DNA from: Phycisphaeraceae bacterium
GTDB taxonomy: Bacteria; Planctomycetota; Phycisphaerae; Phycisphaerales; UBA1924
Reading direction: 5' to 3'
Assembly: GCA_019636555.1 (NCBI GenBank)
Contig: JAHBXH010000001.1
Coordinates: 2,452,928 to 2,516,927, forward strand
DNA: 64,000 nucleotides
Below the pieces are notes generated by a model that did not search any database, was not told the origin of the DNA, and saw only the letters and a list, made by a program, of their open reading frames with translations. Positions 52,304 through 61,695 of this stretch are shown here, piece after piece; within the stretch, counting starts at the first letter, position 1; each line of letters begins with the position of its first letter. The translations under genes and the position numbers were made by a program.

Positions 52304-52537
52304 TCAGAGCGACTCGACGGCACTCTTCGCCTCTGCAAGCCCAGCGCCGGTGATCTCCCGGTAGAGTTTGATCGCCGCGATCTTGTCGCCGCGGCGAGCG
52401 AGTTCGCGCACTTCATCGAGATTGTCCTCGGGCAGCTCGATTCCCGCGCGCGTGAGGAGCAGGTCGAGCTTTTTTTCGATCCGGTCGACCCTGCGGATGA
52501 GCGCGGGATCCGTCTGCTGCGGCAGAAAGTTGAACAT
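52304..52537 (-). CDS. Small protein with L7/L12 C-terminal-like domain
   Basis: A 77-residue protein: a helical front (QQTDPALIRRVDRIEKKLDLLLTRAGIEL) and KIAAIKLYREITGAGLAEAKSAVESL, which matches the C-terminal factor-recruiting domain of ribosomal protein L7/L12 (KIxVIKxxRExTGLGLKEAKxxVE). Stand-alone proteins of this type are known in several phyla with unknown roles. It is 28 bp after the zinc-ribbon gene on the same strand. Confidence 0.82.
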   Translation of the reverse strand: MFNFLPQQTDPALIRRVDRIEKKLDLLLTRAGIELPEDNLDEVRELARRGDKIAAIKLYREITGAGLAEAKSAVESL

Positions 52538-52565
52538 GCGGCCTCCGAAAATGGATGGCGTTCGA

Positions 52566-53327
52566 TCAGCGCTTGCCGGCGGGCTCGCGCATCGATTTGG
52601 CGAGTTCTTCTTCGATGTAGAGGATGCACTGACACGATGCGCACCGGGTCAGCTTTCCCGAAACGAGCAGACCGTTCACGGCTTCGATGGGTAGAGCCAT
52701 CATGCACGCGCCGCAGTGATACTCATGGCGCCGACGATCGGCCTCTTCGATGTGGGCCATCGCCTCGTCGCCGCGGGTCTGGACCAATCGCTCGAACACC
52801 AGCAGAGTGTCCTTGGGCAATTCCTTTGCGAGCGTGTCTCGCTGGCCCTGAAGATCGGCAAGTTTGTCCTTGATTTCCGCGGCCCGCTGATCGCGATCGC
52901 TCACGGCTTTGGACTGGATGCGTTCGCGTTCGGCCCTGCTCTTTGAAAGCTCTTCGATCTGGCGGCGCAACTCCTCTGCCTTCGCCATCTGCTCGAGCGC
53001 CGAGTTTTCCTGACGGTCGCGCTCGGCCTTGATCGTGTTGACCTCGGTCAGGAATGCCTTGTATTCCTTGTTGGTCTGAGCGGAGTTCATCTGCTCGCGG
53101 ATGGTCGCCATCCGGGCATCGAGCCGCTTGACCTCGCCCTCGAAGTTCGCGCCTGTGGCAGTGAGCTGCCTGAGCTGCGCTTCGATCGAGGCTTTCTTCG
53201 CATCGATGTCGTTGATCTGGCGAGTCTGTTCGGCGAGATACTTCTCTGCCGCGCTCAGGCGTGAGCGAAGACCCCGATACTGCTTGTCAACCTTGAAAAC
53301 GCTGAGGAGCTTCGACGTGACGTTCAT
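52566..53327 (-). CDS. Coiled-coil protein with C-terminal C4 zinc ribbon
   Basis: About 253 residues; ATG 53327 has GGAG five bases upstream. Residues 10-190 are a long coiled coil (VDKQYRGLRSRLSAAEKYL..., TNKEYKAFLTEVNTIKAERDRQENSAL). The end has CGACMMALP...CASCQC, four cysteines of a zf-RING_7-type ribbon. This is the family of conserved C4-type zinc-ribbon proteins (sometimes annotated as nucleic-acid-binding or YbgI-neighbour), function unsettled. Confidence 0.88.
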   Translation of the reverse strand: MNVTSKLLSVFKVDKQYRGLRSRLSAAEKYLAEQTRQINDIDAKKASIEAQLRQLTATGANFEGEVKRLDARMATIREQMNSAQTNKEYKAFLTEVNTIKAERDRQENSALEQMAKAEELRRQIEELSKSRAERERIQSKAVSDRDQRAAEIKDKLADLQGQRDTLAKELPKDTLLVFERLVQTRGDEAMAHIEEADRRRHEYHCGACMMALPIEAVNGLLVSGKLTRCASCQCILYIEEELAKSMREPAGKR

Positions 53328-53453
53328 GTGCACTCCGCCAACCGCTTGAGTGTAGTCGCGCCGATCGTTCCGGTGTTTGGGGGCGCGAAGAAGAACAGCA
53401 AGTATGCCGACAAAGACCGTCCGAGCGACACCGACCTGCGACCAAAGACCGAC

Positions 53454-54392
53454 CTAGCCGTGCGGGGGGAGCATGATCCGGAGCCACCAATACGCAAAGG
53501 GGGCGACCAGAAGCGGGGAATCGAGCACATCGAGAACCCCGCCGAAGCCGGGTAGTGATTTTCCGGAGTCCTTGATGCCGGCATCGCGCTTGAACAGGCT
53601 CATCATCAAATCACCCGCCTGCCCGATCAACCCAAAGATCATCCCGGTCAACGCTCCGACAGCGAAGGGATGCGACGGCGGCTCTTTCCACTGAATCAAC
53701 CACACGCCCGCGATTCCTACCGCCATCGAAGCAACCACCCCGCCGATCAGCCCTTCCCAGGTCTTGCCGGGGCTGAGCCACAGAATCAGTTTTCGTTTTC
53801 CGACCGCCCGGCCGGTGAAGTACGCCCCGATGTCGCAGGCCTTGATCATGAGCAACACCCAGGCCACGGTCCAAACGGGGTGTTCGCGTCGGATTGCCAG
53901 CACAAATCCGAACATCAACCCGAGATACACAAACGCCAGCATCGTGCCGCCGGCAGCGGCGATGACTCCCTCTGTGTTCTTGTGACGCGAATAGAAACGC
54001 AACGCGACGATGAGCACAAGGACCGCGGACGAACTGACGATCAGTCCGCCGGTCGCGGAATCCCAGTGCGGGCCGAGGGTGCTCGCGCCGTCGCTGAAAT
54101 TTCGGGGGATGAAGCAAGAGACACACAGGCCGAAAAATGCGGCGAGCGTCGTGATCCGGCGCGACGCGTCGATTGCCTTGTCATGCAAAATGTCGGCAAG
54201 TTCGCGGGCCGCCATGATGCTCAGCCCGAGCATGACAATGAAGAGGACGATTCCTGGCGGTAGCGTCGGGTGCGGATATCCGAGATTTGTCAGCCAGGCC
54301 GGGCAAGAGAGCCGATCGAGATAGCCGTCCAGCCAGAGAAGGCCGAGCAGAAGGGCGATCAGAATCGTGCCGAGGACAAGCCGGTCACGCAC
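53454..54392 (-). CDS. cdsA: Phosphatidate cytidylyltransferase
   Basis: About 312 residues with around eight transmembrane segments. It makes CDP-diacylglycerol from phosphatidate and CTP. The C-terminal signature is visible as SLFKRDAGIKDSGKSLPGFGGVLDVLDS, where the usual PGHGGxLDRxD has Phe for His and Val for Arg; GDLMMSLFKR and KD...K are kept. The start is GTG 54392, eight bases inside the uppS 3' end (GTGCGTGA overlap), so translation is coupled. The order uppS-cdsA is widely conserved. Confidence 0.93.
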   Translation of the reverse strand: MRDRLVLGTILIALLLGLLWLDGYLDRLSCPAWLTNLGYPHPTLPPGIVLFIVMLGLSIMAARELADILHDKAIDASRRITTLAAFFGLCVSCFIPRNFSDGASTLGPHWDSATGGLIVSSSAVLVLIVALRFYSRHKNTEGVIAAAGGTMLAFVYLGLMFGFVLAIRREHPVWTVAWVLLMIKACDIGAYFTGRAVGKRKLILWLSPGKTWEGLIGGVVASMAVGIAGVWLIQWKEPPSHPFAVGALTGMIFGLIGQAGDLMMSLFKRDAGIKDSGKSLPGFGGVLDVLDSPLLVAPFAYWWLRIMLPPHG

Positions 54393-55278
54393 GGCCGGCT
54401 CCTGAATCGCGGGGCTCCGCGTCTGCAAGATCGAGCCCGCCGAAGCGCCGCGTGCGACCCGCAAAGTCCCGGATTGCCGCGTGAAGGCACGCCGAATCGA
54501 AATCCGGCCAGAGCGTCTCAGTGACATACAGCTCGGCGTAGCTGATCTGCCACAGCAGGTAGTTGCTGACGCGCATTTCACCTGCGGTTCGAATCAGAAG
54601 GTCGGGATCGGGCAGGTCGGGCGCGTAGAGTCGCGCAGCGATGGAGTCCTCGTCGATGTCTTCGGGGCGGAGCGTCCCGGCCCTGATTTCGCTCGCGATC
54701 GCCCTTGCGGCGTCGGCGAGCTCCGCGCGCGATCCGTAATTCACCGCGACGCACAGAGTCGGGCCGCCGCATTGCTTCGTCGCCTCGACAACGGAATCAA
54801 GGGCGGCGAGCACCGGCGCTGGAAGTCCCGCTCGTCTCCCGATCCATCTGAAGCGGATGTCGTCGCGCACCAGAGCCTCTCGCTCGCCTTCGCAGTAGGC
54901 GATGCAAAGCAACATAAGCGCTTCTACTTCTTCCGCCGGCCGTCGCCAGTTCTCGAGGCTGAATGAGTAGAACGTCATCGCCTCAACCCCGAGGCGCCCC
55001 GCCTCCTCCACCGTTTCGCGCAGCGCCCTGGCACCGTTGCGATGGCCGAAAATACGCGGAAACCCGCGCTGGCGCGCCCATCGTCCGTTTCCGTCCATGA
55101 TGACCGCGACGTGGCGCGGGATCCGGCGCGGATCGACATCGGGGAGCCGGTTCAACGGATCTGCTTTCCCGTATCGCGTTCGCATTTCCGCGACGCGGGC
55201 GAGAACCGCCGGGTCCGACAGGAACGCGGCTTCCGGGCGTACGGGATCGCTGGGGGTTGAGAGCGGGGTCACTGACAT
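54385..55278 (-). CDS. uppS: Isoprenyl transferase (undecaprenyl diphosphate synthase)
   Basis: A 297-residue cis-prenyltransferase that extends farnesyl diphosphate to the C55 carrier for cell-wall synthesis. Motifs: HVAVIMDGNGRWARQRG (catalytic Asp62), GHRNGARALRETVEEAGRLGVEAMTFYSFSLENWRRP, and DLLIRTAGEMRVSNYLLWQISYAELYVTETLWPDF. An extra N-terminal 50 residues precede the core. In this planctomycete context it may serve cell-envelope or glycosylation carriers. It overlaps cdsA. Confidence 0.95.
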   Translation of the reverse strand: MSVTPLSTPSDPVRPEAAFLSDPAVLARVAEMRTRYGKADPLNRLPDVDPRRIPRHVAVIMDGNGRWARQRGFPRIFGHRNGARALRETVEEAGRLGVEAMTFYSFSLENWRRPAEEVEALMLLCIAYCEGEREALVRDDIRFRWIGRRAGLPAPVLAALDSVVEATKQCGGPTLCVAVNYGSRAELADAARAIASEIRAGTLRPEDIDEDSIAARLYAPDLPDPDLLIRTAGEMRVSNYLLWQISYAELYVTETLWPDFDSACLHAAIRDFAGRTRRFGGLDLADAEPRDSGAGRA

Positions 55279-55304
55279 GGCACAGTATCGTGAAGCTTTT
55301 CAAT

Positions 55305-56720
<1,416 letters not shown>

Positions 56721-56836
56721 TCACACTCGTCCCAAGCGGAACCGCTGACGCTTCTTTTGCCGTCGCTACTCAAAAAACATTGCCCGGCGGTCGATGGTCC
56801 TTCCGGTCAGAGGCGATGCGTCCGGGGGAGCGAACC

Positions 56837-57016
56837 ATGGCGGCAGACACAGTTCGAATCATGTGCCCGAATCTGACGTGCCGCAAGGTCCTCGCAGTGC
56901 CCGGAAACGCGCGGGGCAAGACTGTTCGCTGCAAGAATTGCGGGACCAACATCCGCGTTCCTGGCGTCAACGTCAGCGGCGATGGCCAGGCAAAGCCGAG
57001 CGCACCGGCCGCCTGA
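56837..57016 (+). CDS. Small zinc-ribbon protein (MJ0042-like)
   Basis: A 59-residue protein with GGGGGAG ahead of the ATG. Its body is CPNLTCRKVLAVPGNARGKTVRCKNCGTNIRVP, a four-Cys ribbon (C....C..C..C) of the MJ0042 finger type, followed by a short flexible tail. Such small proteins, or the same motif at the N-terminus of larger proteins, are very common in planctomycetes. The role is unknown; nucleic-acid or protein binding is possible. Confidence 0.82.
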   Translation: MAADTVRIMCPNLTCRKVLAVPGNARGKTVRCKNCGTNIRVPGVNVSGDGQAKPSAPAA

Positions 57017-57043
57017 ACCAATCGATCCCACAACATTCTGGCT

Positions 57044-57544
57044 TTAGAGTTTGGGCGAGTCGTCTTCATCGAGGAAGTCGAACTCGAATTCGTCGCTGTC
57101 GTCGGGATCCGGGATTCGCGTCGGAGGCTCCTGCCCGGCGGGCGGTGCCGCCGGTTCGTCCGCGTGATTCTGAGCGGAGTGCGGGGCATTACCCGGTGCG
57201 GCGATTCCGACGGCGTCCTCGAGTACTTCTTCGACGTCGATGTTCGACGGCTCACCGTCCACGCGGAAGACGAAGACAAATGGCCCGATGCTCAGCGTGT
57301 CTCCGGCGGCCAGCTCCGTCTGGCTCACGCGGCGGCGGTTCACATACGTTCCGTTGCTCGAACCGAGGTCTTTGATGATGGGCTTGGCTGCGTCGATCTG
57401 AATTTCGCAGTGCTGGCGCGAGACACCGGGGTCGGGAAGGCGGATCTGGCAATCCGCCTGACGGCCCACGATGAAGCGGGCTTTCTTCAGCGGGATTTCC
57501 CGCTGCGTGCCGTCGCGATTCACAAGAATGAGGGAGGTTTCCAA
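57044..57544 (-). CDS. FHA domain protein
   Basis: A 166-residue protein. Residues 1-100 form a forkhead-associated domain that binds phosphothreonine: KKARFIVGRQADCQI (GR at 27-28), GVSRQHCEIQ, and DLGSSNGTYVNRRRV. The rest is an acidic, Pro-rich tail (EEVLEDAVGIAAPG..., PDPDDSDEFEFDFLDEDDS). A partner in Ser/Thr kinase signalling or in secretion-machine control is typical of the domain, but no kinase gene is nearby. Converges with the zinc-ribbon gene. Confidence 0.92.
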   Translation of the reverse strand: METSLILVNRDGTQREIPLKKARFIVGRQADCQIRLPDPGVSRQHCEIQIDAAKPIIKDLGSSNGTYVNRRRVSQTELAAGDTLSIGPFVFVFRVDGEPSNIDVEEVLEDAVGIAAPGNAPHSAQNHADEPAAPPAGQEPPTRIPDPDDSDEFEFDFLDEDDSPKL

Positions 57545-57677
57545 TGCTCGCTATCCTTTCACCGCTGCGAACGTCGCCTGACAATTCATCTCCCAACCCG
57601 AAGAGTCTCGCAACTGAACACGACCCGATTTTCGCGAAGATCCTCGAAGAACCGGTGGCCAGCCAGAACGCAAGACC

Positions 57678-58967
57678 GTGAAACACTCGCGACCAGTAAC
57701 AAACGACGATAACCGAATTTCCCTGCTCCGGCAACGCCAGCCGTCGGGCAATACCGGGGCGCATCCGTTGCGCACCGGGGGCGCGGGAGTCCTACAGCGT
57801 TCTGTTCGGTCGCTCTACCTGCATGTTCCGTTCTGTTCCCACAAATGTCACTATTGCGATTTCTATAGCCTGGTGGACAAACAGGACCGCCAGCAGGCCT
57901 TTACCGACCGGCTGATTCGGGAGTTACACGGACTGTCGGATCCCGCGCAGGGACCCGCACTCCGAACGATCTTTGTGGGCGGTGGTACCCCGTCATTGCT
58001 TCGACTCGACCTTTGGCGCAGGCTGATCGACGCTCTGGACGACTGCTTTGATTTGAGCGAGATTCGGCGCGGCGAGGGCGAATTCACGGTCGAATGCAAT
58101 CCCGAGTCTGTATCTCCCGAATTGCTTGGTCTGCTTCGAGCGGGAGGCGTCGATCGGATCAGCATGGGCGCACAATCGTTTCATCGCGCCCACTTGAAGA
58201 CGCTCGAAAGACAGCACGATCCCGCGACGGTCGGGGCGGCTATCCGCATGGCGCGCGACGAAGGGTTTCGGCGTCTTTCGGTCGACCTCATCTTCGGGAT
58301 TCCGGGACAATCGCTCGAAGATTGGCGGCGTGATCTCGATTCGGCCCTTGCGCTCGAGACCGAGCATCTCTCGTGCTACAACCTGACGTACGAACAAGGC
58401 ACGGCGATGACTGCCCGGCTTCAGCGGGGCGAATTTGCTCCGGCGGATGAAGATGTTGAAGTCGAAATGTACGAGTTCACCGAGCGGCATCTTGCATCGG
58501 CGGGGCTCTTGCGTTACGAAGTCAGCAATTATGCCAAGCCCGGATGCGAATCGCGCCACAATCTGTCATACTGGCGGCAAGAGGAGTGGCTCGCGGCCGG
58601 GCCTTCGGCTTCTGGGCACGTCGCGGGCTGGCGATGGAAGAACGTGCCGCGGCTTGACGATTACTTGCGAGAGAGCTCGGACGGTCTGCCCGATGTTGTC
58701 GATGTCGAGCCGCCGGACGCCTCGCGAGCGCTGCGCGAGCGCATCTGGACCGGGCTGCGGCTGCGAGAGGGTCTTGATTCTGATGCGACGCTTGCCGAAG
58801 TCCGCGCGATCAGTGTTCGCGCGAGCGAGCGGCTGGCCGCGGTCGTCGCGACGAATCGTGCGTCCGGCATGCTCACCGATGCCGACGGCAGGTGGGCGCT
58901 CACCGATCGCGGGATGCTGATCGCCGATGGAATTGTTGTGGATTTCATGGCCGCGCTCGACGACTGA
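57678..58967 (+). CDS. hemW: Radical SAM heme chaperone HemW
   Basis: A 429-residue protein. The radical-SAM cluster motif is HVPFCSHKCHYCDFYS (Cys53, 57, 60), the form of the HemW/CPO-like family, followed by TIFVGGGTPSLL, ECNPES, RISMGAQSF, VDLIFGIPGQ, YNLTYEQGT, and RYEVSNYAKPGCESRHNLSYW. HemW is a heme-binding chaperone often mislabelled as coproporphyrinogen oxidase. It starts at GTG 57678; about 40 residues precede the usual family start (RSLYLHVPF), so a later start is possible. Divergent from the FHA gene. Confidence 0.93.
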   Translation: MKHSRPVTNDDNRISLLRQRQPSGNTGAHPLRTGGAGVLQRSVRSLYLHVPFCSHKCHYCDFYSLVDKQDRQQAFTDRLIRELHGLSDPAQGPALRTIFVGGGTPSLLRLDLWRRLIDALDDCFDLSEIRRGEGEFTVECNPESVSPELLGLLRAGGVDRISMGAQSFHRAHLKTLERQHDPATVGAAIRMARDEGFRRLSVDLIFGIPGQSLEDWRRDLDSALALETEHLSCYNLTYEQGTAMTARLQRGEFAPADEDVEVEMYEFTERHLASAGLLRYEVSNYAKPGCESRHNLSYWRQEEWLAAGPSASGHVAGWRWKNVPRLDDYLRESSDGLPDVVDVEPPDASRALRERIWTGLRLREGLDSDATLAEVRAISVRASERLAAVVATNRASGMLTDADGRWALTDRGMLIADGIVVDFMAALDD

Positions 58968-58969
58968 CA

Positions 58970-59767
58970 TCAGGCGGAATCGTCATCGTCGGCGATCTGC
59001 GCGGTCGAATCGACTGGTGGCGAAATTGCTTTTTGAGGATCCATTCCCAGTTTGCCAATGAGCTTCTTCAGATCCGCGGGCAGCGGAGACCGAATATCGA
59101 TCTCGGCTTGAGAGACCGGGTGCGCGAATGCGAGTCGATGAGCGTGAAGAGCGAGTCGTGCGGCCCCCGATGCGATGACTGGCGGTGCGTATAGATCGTC
59201 GCCGAAGATCGGGCAGCGGATGGATTCGAGATGAACGCGCAACTGATGAAGCCGACCGGTGACGGCCCGGCACTCGAGCAGGCTCGCGGCCGCGACCGAG
59301 TCCAGAACGCGATAGGCCGTGGTCGCCGGTTTGCCTCCGCCCGAAATCTTGGCGATCTTCATCTCGTGCCGGTTGCGAATCTCACGAACTTCGTTGATGG
59401 GCCGGCGGATGACGCCCGAATTCTGGCGCGGCACGCCGGCGACGACCGCAAAGTAGAACTTTCTGATATCTCGAGTCTCAAACATTCTGCGGAGCCTGTC
59501 GTACGCCCCGGACCGCAGCGCGACAATGAGCAAGCCGCTGGTTTCGCGATCGAGACGGTGGAGCATGCCGAAGTCGCGGTCTTTTCCGAGATTCTGAAGT
59601 TGCTTTCCGTACGCCGCGAACAGCCCGTTGAGCAGCGAACCGCGCTCGTGACCCGCGCCGGGCGTTGATACGACGTGCGCGGGCTTCTCGACGACGAGCA
59701 GATCCTGGTCCGAATGCCGGACCTTGTAGCGCACGAGATCATTGGGCTCGACGGAAAAATTGGCCAC
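58970..59767 (-). CDS. RluA-family RNA pseudouridine synthase
   Basis: A 265-residue protein. The catalytic motif is GMLHRLDRETSGLLIVA (Asp73), with VVEKPAHVVSTPGAGH before it and VTGRLHQLRVHLESIRCPIFGDDLYAPP plus LALHAHRLAFAHP after. There is no S4 domain at the N-terminus. It isomerises uridines in rRNA or tRNA; which site cannot be told. Converges with hemW, two bases apart. Confidence 0.93.
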   Translation of the reverse strand: MANFSVEPNDLVRYKVRHSDQDLLVVEKPAHVVSTPGAGHERGSLLNGLFAAYGKQLQNLGKDRDFGMLHRLDRETSGLLIVALRSGAYDRLRRMFETRDIRKFYFAVVAGVPRQNSGVIRRPINEVREIRNRHEMKIAKISGGGKPATTAYRVLDSVAAASLLECRAVTGRLHQLRVHLESIRCPIFGDDLYAPPVIASGAARLALHAHRLAFAHPVSQAEIDIRSPLPADLKKLIGKLGMDPQKAISPPVDSTAQIADDDDSA

Positions 59768-59770
59768 GGG

Positions 59771-60544
59771 TTACTCGAGCGGGATAGGTGGAGGTCCGGG
59801 CCGGTTTTCGCACGCGCTTTCTTCGACATACCAGCGGAGTTCGCCTCCGATCGGACGAACTTCGCGCGCGAGCAGGCGGATCGAGCCATTCTTGGCGCGC
59901 GTGACTTCTCTGATCGCCGACTCCATGTCAGCACCGAGCGCGACATGGGAGATAAACCGCGTTGCCTCGATCAACCTTCGGGACATCCGGATTCTGCCGT
60001 GGCCGGAGTCGATCAGGGGCGAATCTGGACCCGTGAGCGGCGACCCGTGCGTGAATCCGCCGGCGAGCACCGGCAGAAGCATGTAGTCGAGGCGATCTTG
60101 TCCCTTTTCGCGCCATCCCAGCACGTTCTTCAAATCATCCTCGTAGTCCTCACCGGCGAGCGGCCGATGCACTTGTTCGTCCGGAATATCCGATTGGGCC
60201 ACGATCGAGTCTTTCAGCAGTTCGAAGTGCGTCTCTTTGCCGCCCGGTTCTTCCTCCACCACCCAAAGGTGCGTTCGTCGCCAGGGCAACTCCCGATAGC
60301 GCGGGTCGTAGAGGAGCCGAAGAAACAACGGTTCCGCCTCCGGCCACGAGGCGAGTGCGAGCTGAAAATCGCCGAACTGACGCACGCACGCTCCCGCGTG
60401 CAGAAAGAGATCCGTCGCGACGGCGTCCATCAATTCATCGGCGTTGCGACGAACGATGACCGTGCCGTTCGGGAGCGCGGGTCTGCGCCGACCCGGGGGG
60501 TCGGTCGGCGAATCGCGGGAATCGCGGGGTTCGATTTCGCGCAT
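59771..60544 (-). CDS. 6-phosphogluconolactonase-like protein with degenerate motifs
   Basis: About 257 residues resembling the 6PGL/glucosamine-6-phosphate isomerase fold: NGTVIVRRNADELMDAVATDLFL, FQLALASWPEAEPLFLRLLYD (where SGGxTP is expected), WRRTHLWVVEEEPGGKETHFELLKDSIVAQSDIPDEQVHRPLAGE, and YMLLPVLAGGFTHGSPLTGP (in place of GxGxDGHxASLFPG). The layout is clear, but several catalytic signature residues are replaced, so activity may be lost or altered. Divergent from the thiamine gene. The frame is open to 60721. Confidence 0.72.
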   Translation of the reverse strand: MREIEPRDSRDSPTDPPGRRRPALPNGTVIVRRNADELMDAVATDLFLHAGACVRQFGDFQLALASWPEAEPLFLRLLYDPRYRELPWRRTHLWVVEEEPGGKETHFELLKDSIVAQSDIPDEQVHRPLAGEDYEDDLKNVLGWREKGQDRLDYMLLPVLAGGFTHGSPLTGPDSPLIDSGHGRIRMSRRLIEATRFISHVALGADMESAIREVTRAKNGSIRLLAREVRPIGGELRWYVEESACENRPGPPPIPLE

Positions 60545-60589
60545 GATCCTGGCGAACGGTAGCAGACCCTCGGTGCATAGGCTCACGGC

Positions 60590-61657
60590 ATGCCCGCACT
60601 TGCCCGCGTCGTCGACGCGAATTCCAATCGCGCCCGCGAGGCGCTCCGCGTGCTTGAGGATCTCGCAAGACTTCGCCTCGATCATTCGGAACTCTCGCGG
60701 TCTTTCAAGAAGCTGCGGCACGATCTGACGGGCTGCCTCGGTCAGTTGCCGATTGATCGCGCGACGCTGCTCGCGTGGCGAAATACGGCCGGCGATGTGG
60801 GCGCGCAGGATTCGGGGATTGTGCTGCCGGGGCGCGAATCTGAATCGGCGGTTGCGAGCGCCGCGTCTTCGCGACTTGGCGAGTCGCTGCGGGTGCTCGA
60901 GGAATCATCGAAAGCGATCCGCGGCGCGCTCCCGGTTGCGGCCGCGATCGAGAGAATTCGTTACCAAGCCTACGACCTTTGTCGAGATCTCGAGCTCGCG
61001 CTCATGGGCGGGCGCGGCCCGCAGTGGACGCTCTGCGTGCTCATCACAGAATCGCTTTGCGTGCACCACCGCTGGGAAGAAGTCGCGCGCCGGGCGATCG
61101 ACGGCGGAGCGGATTGCTTACAACTTCGCGAAAAAGGCATCGCCGATCGCGAACTGCTCGGACGAGCGCGGACGCTGGTGGAATTCGCGCACAAGCAGGC
61201 CGCGGCGGTGGTGATCAACGATCGCCCCGACATCGCGATTCTTGCCGGAGCCGATGGCGTGCATATCGGGCAAAGTGATCTTTCGATCAACGATGTGCGA
61301 CGAATCGCCGGCGGGAGTCTCAGGATCGGAGTCTCCTGCGCGACGATAGAGGACGCGCGCCTCGCGGTGCGGGAAGGCGCCGACGTTTGCGGGCTTGGAC
61401 CGATGTTTGTTTCGTCCACGAAAGCCAAGCCTGCCCTGAGCGGGCCCGCCCTGATTGCACAGTACATCGCCGACGAGGCGACTCGAAGGGTGCCTCACCT
61501 GGCGATCAGCGGGATCACTCAGGCAAACGTGGCTCAACTTGTTGGAGCGGGGTGTCAGGGAATCGCGACAAGCGCGGCGGTGTGCGGATCGCCAAACCCG
61601 GAAGAAGTCTGCCGCGGGCTTTCTCGGGCGATCAAAGGGCTCGCCGACGTCGGCTGA
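60590..61657 (+). CDS. thiE: Thiamine phosphate synthase with N-terminal ThiD2-like domain
   Basis: A 355-residue fusion. Residues 1-135 (ARVVDANSNRAREALRVLEDLARLRLD..., SRLGESLRVLEESSKAI, RIRYQAYDLCRDLE) match the ThiD2 module, reported elsewhere as a hydroxymethylpyrimidine-phosphate kinase. Residues 145-345 are ThiE, a TIM barrel that joins the pyrimidine and thiazole moieties: GGADCLQLREKGIADRELLGRAR, VVINDRPDIAILAGADGVHIGQSDL, GVSCATIEDARLAVREGADVCGLGPMFVSSTK. There is no TPP riboswitch in the 45 bp upstream. Confidence 0.92.
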   Translation: MPALARVVDANSNRAREALRVLEDLARLRLDHSELSRSFKKLRHDLTGCLGQLPIDRATLLAWRNTAGDVGAQDSGIVLPGRESESAVASAASSRLGESLRVLEESSKAIRGALPVAAAIERIRYQAYDLCRDLELALMGGRGPQWTLCVLITESLCVHHRWEEVARRAIDGGADCLQLREKGIADRELLGRARTLVEFAHKQAAAVVINDRPDIAILAGADGVHIGQSDLSINDVRRIAGGSLRIGVSCATIEDARLAVREGADVCGLGPMFVSSTKAKPALSGPALIAQYIADEATRRVPHLAISGITQANVAQLVGAGCQGIATSAAVCGSPNPEEVCRGLSRAIKGLADVG

Positions 61658-61695
61658 TCGCCGACGCGGGTCCGATTTGCCGATTAAACTCGGCC

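Noticed and set aside
60545..60589. TPP riboswitch upstream of thiE
   Set aside because: Only 45 bp separate the divergent genes, too short for a TPP aptamer, and no conserved CUGAGA-type element was seen.
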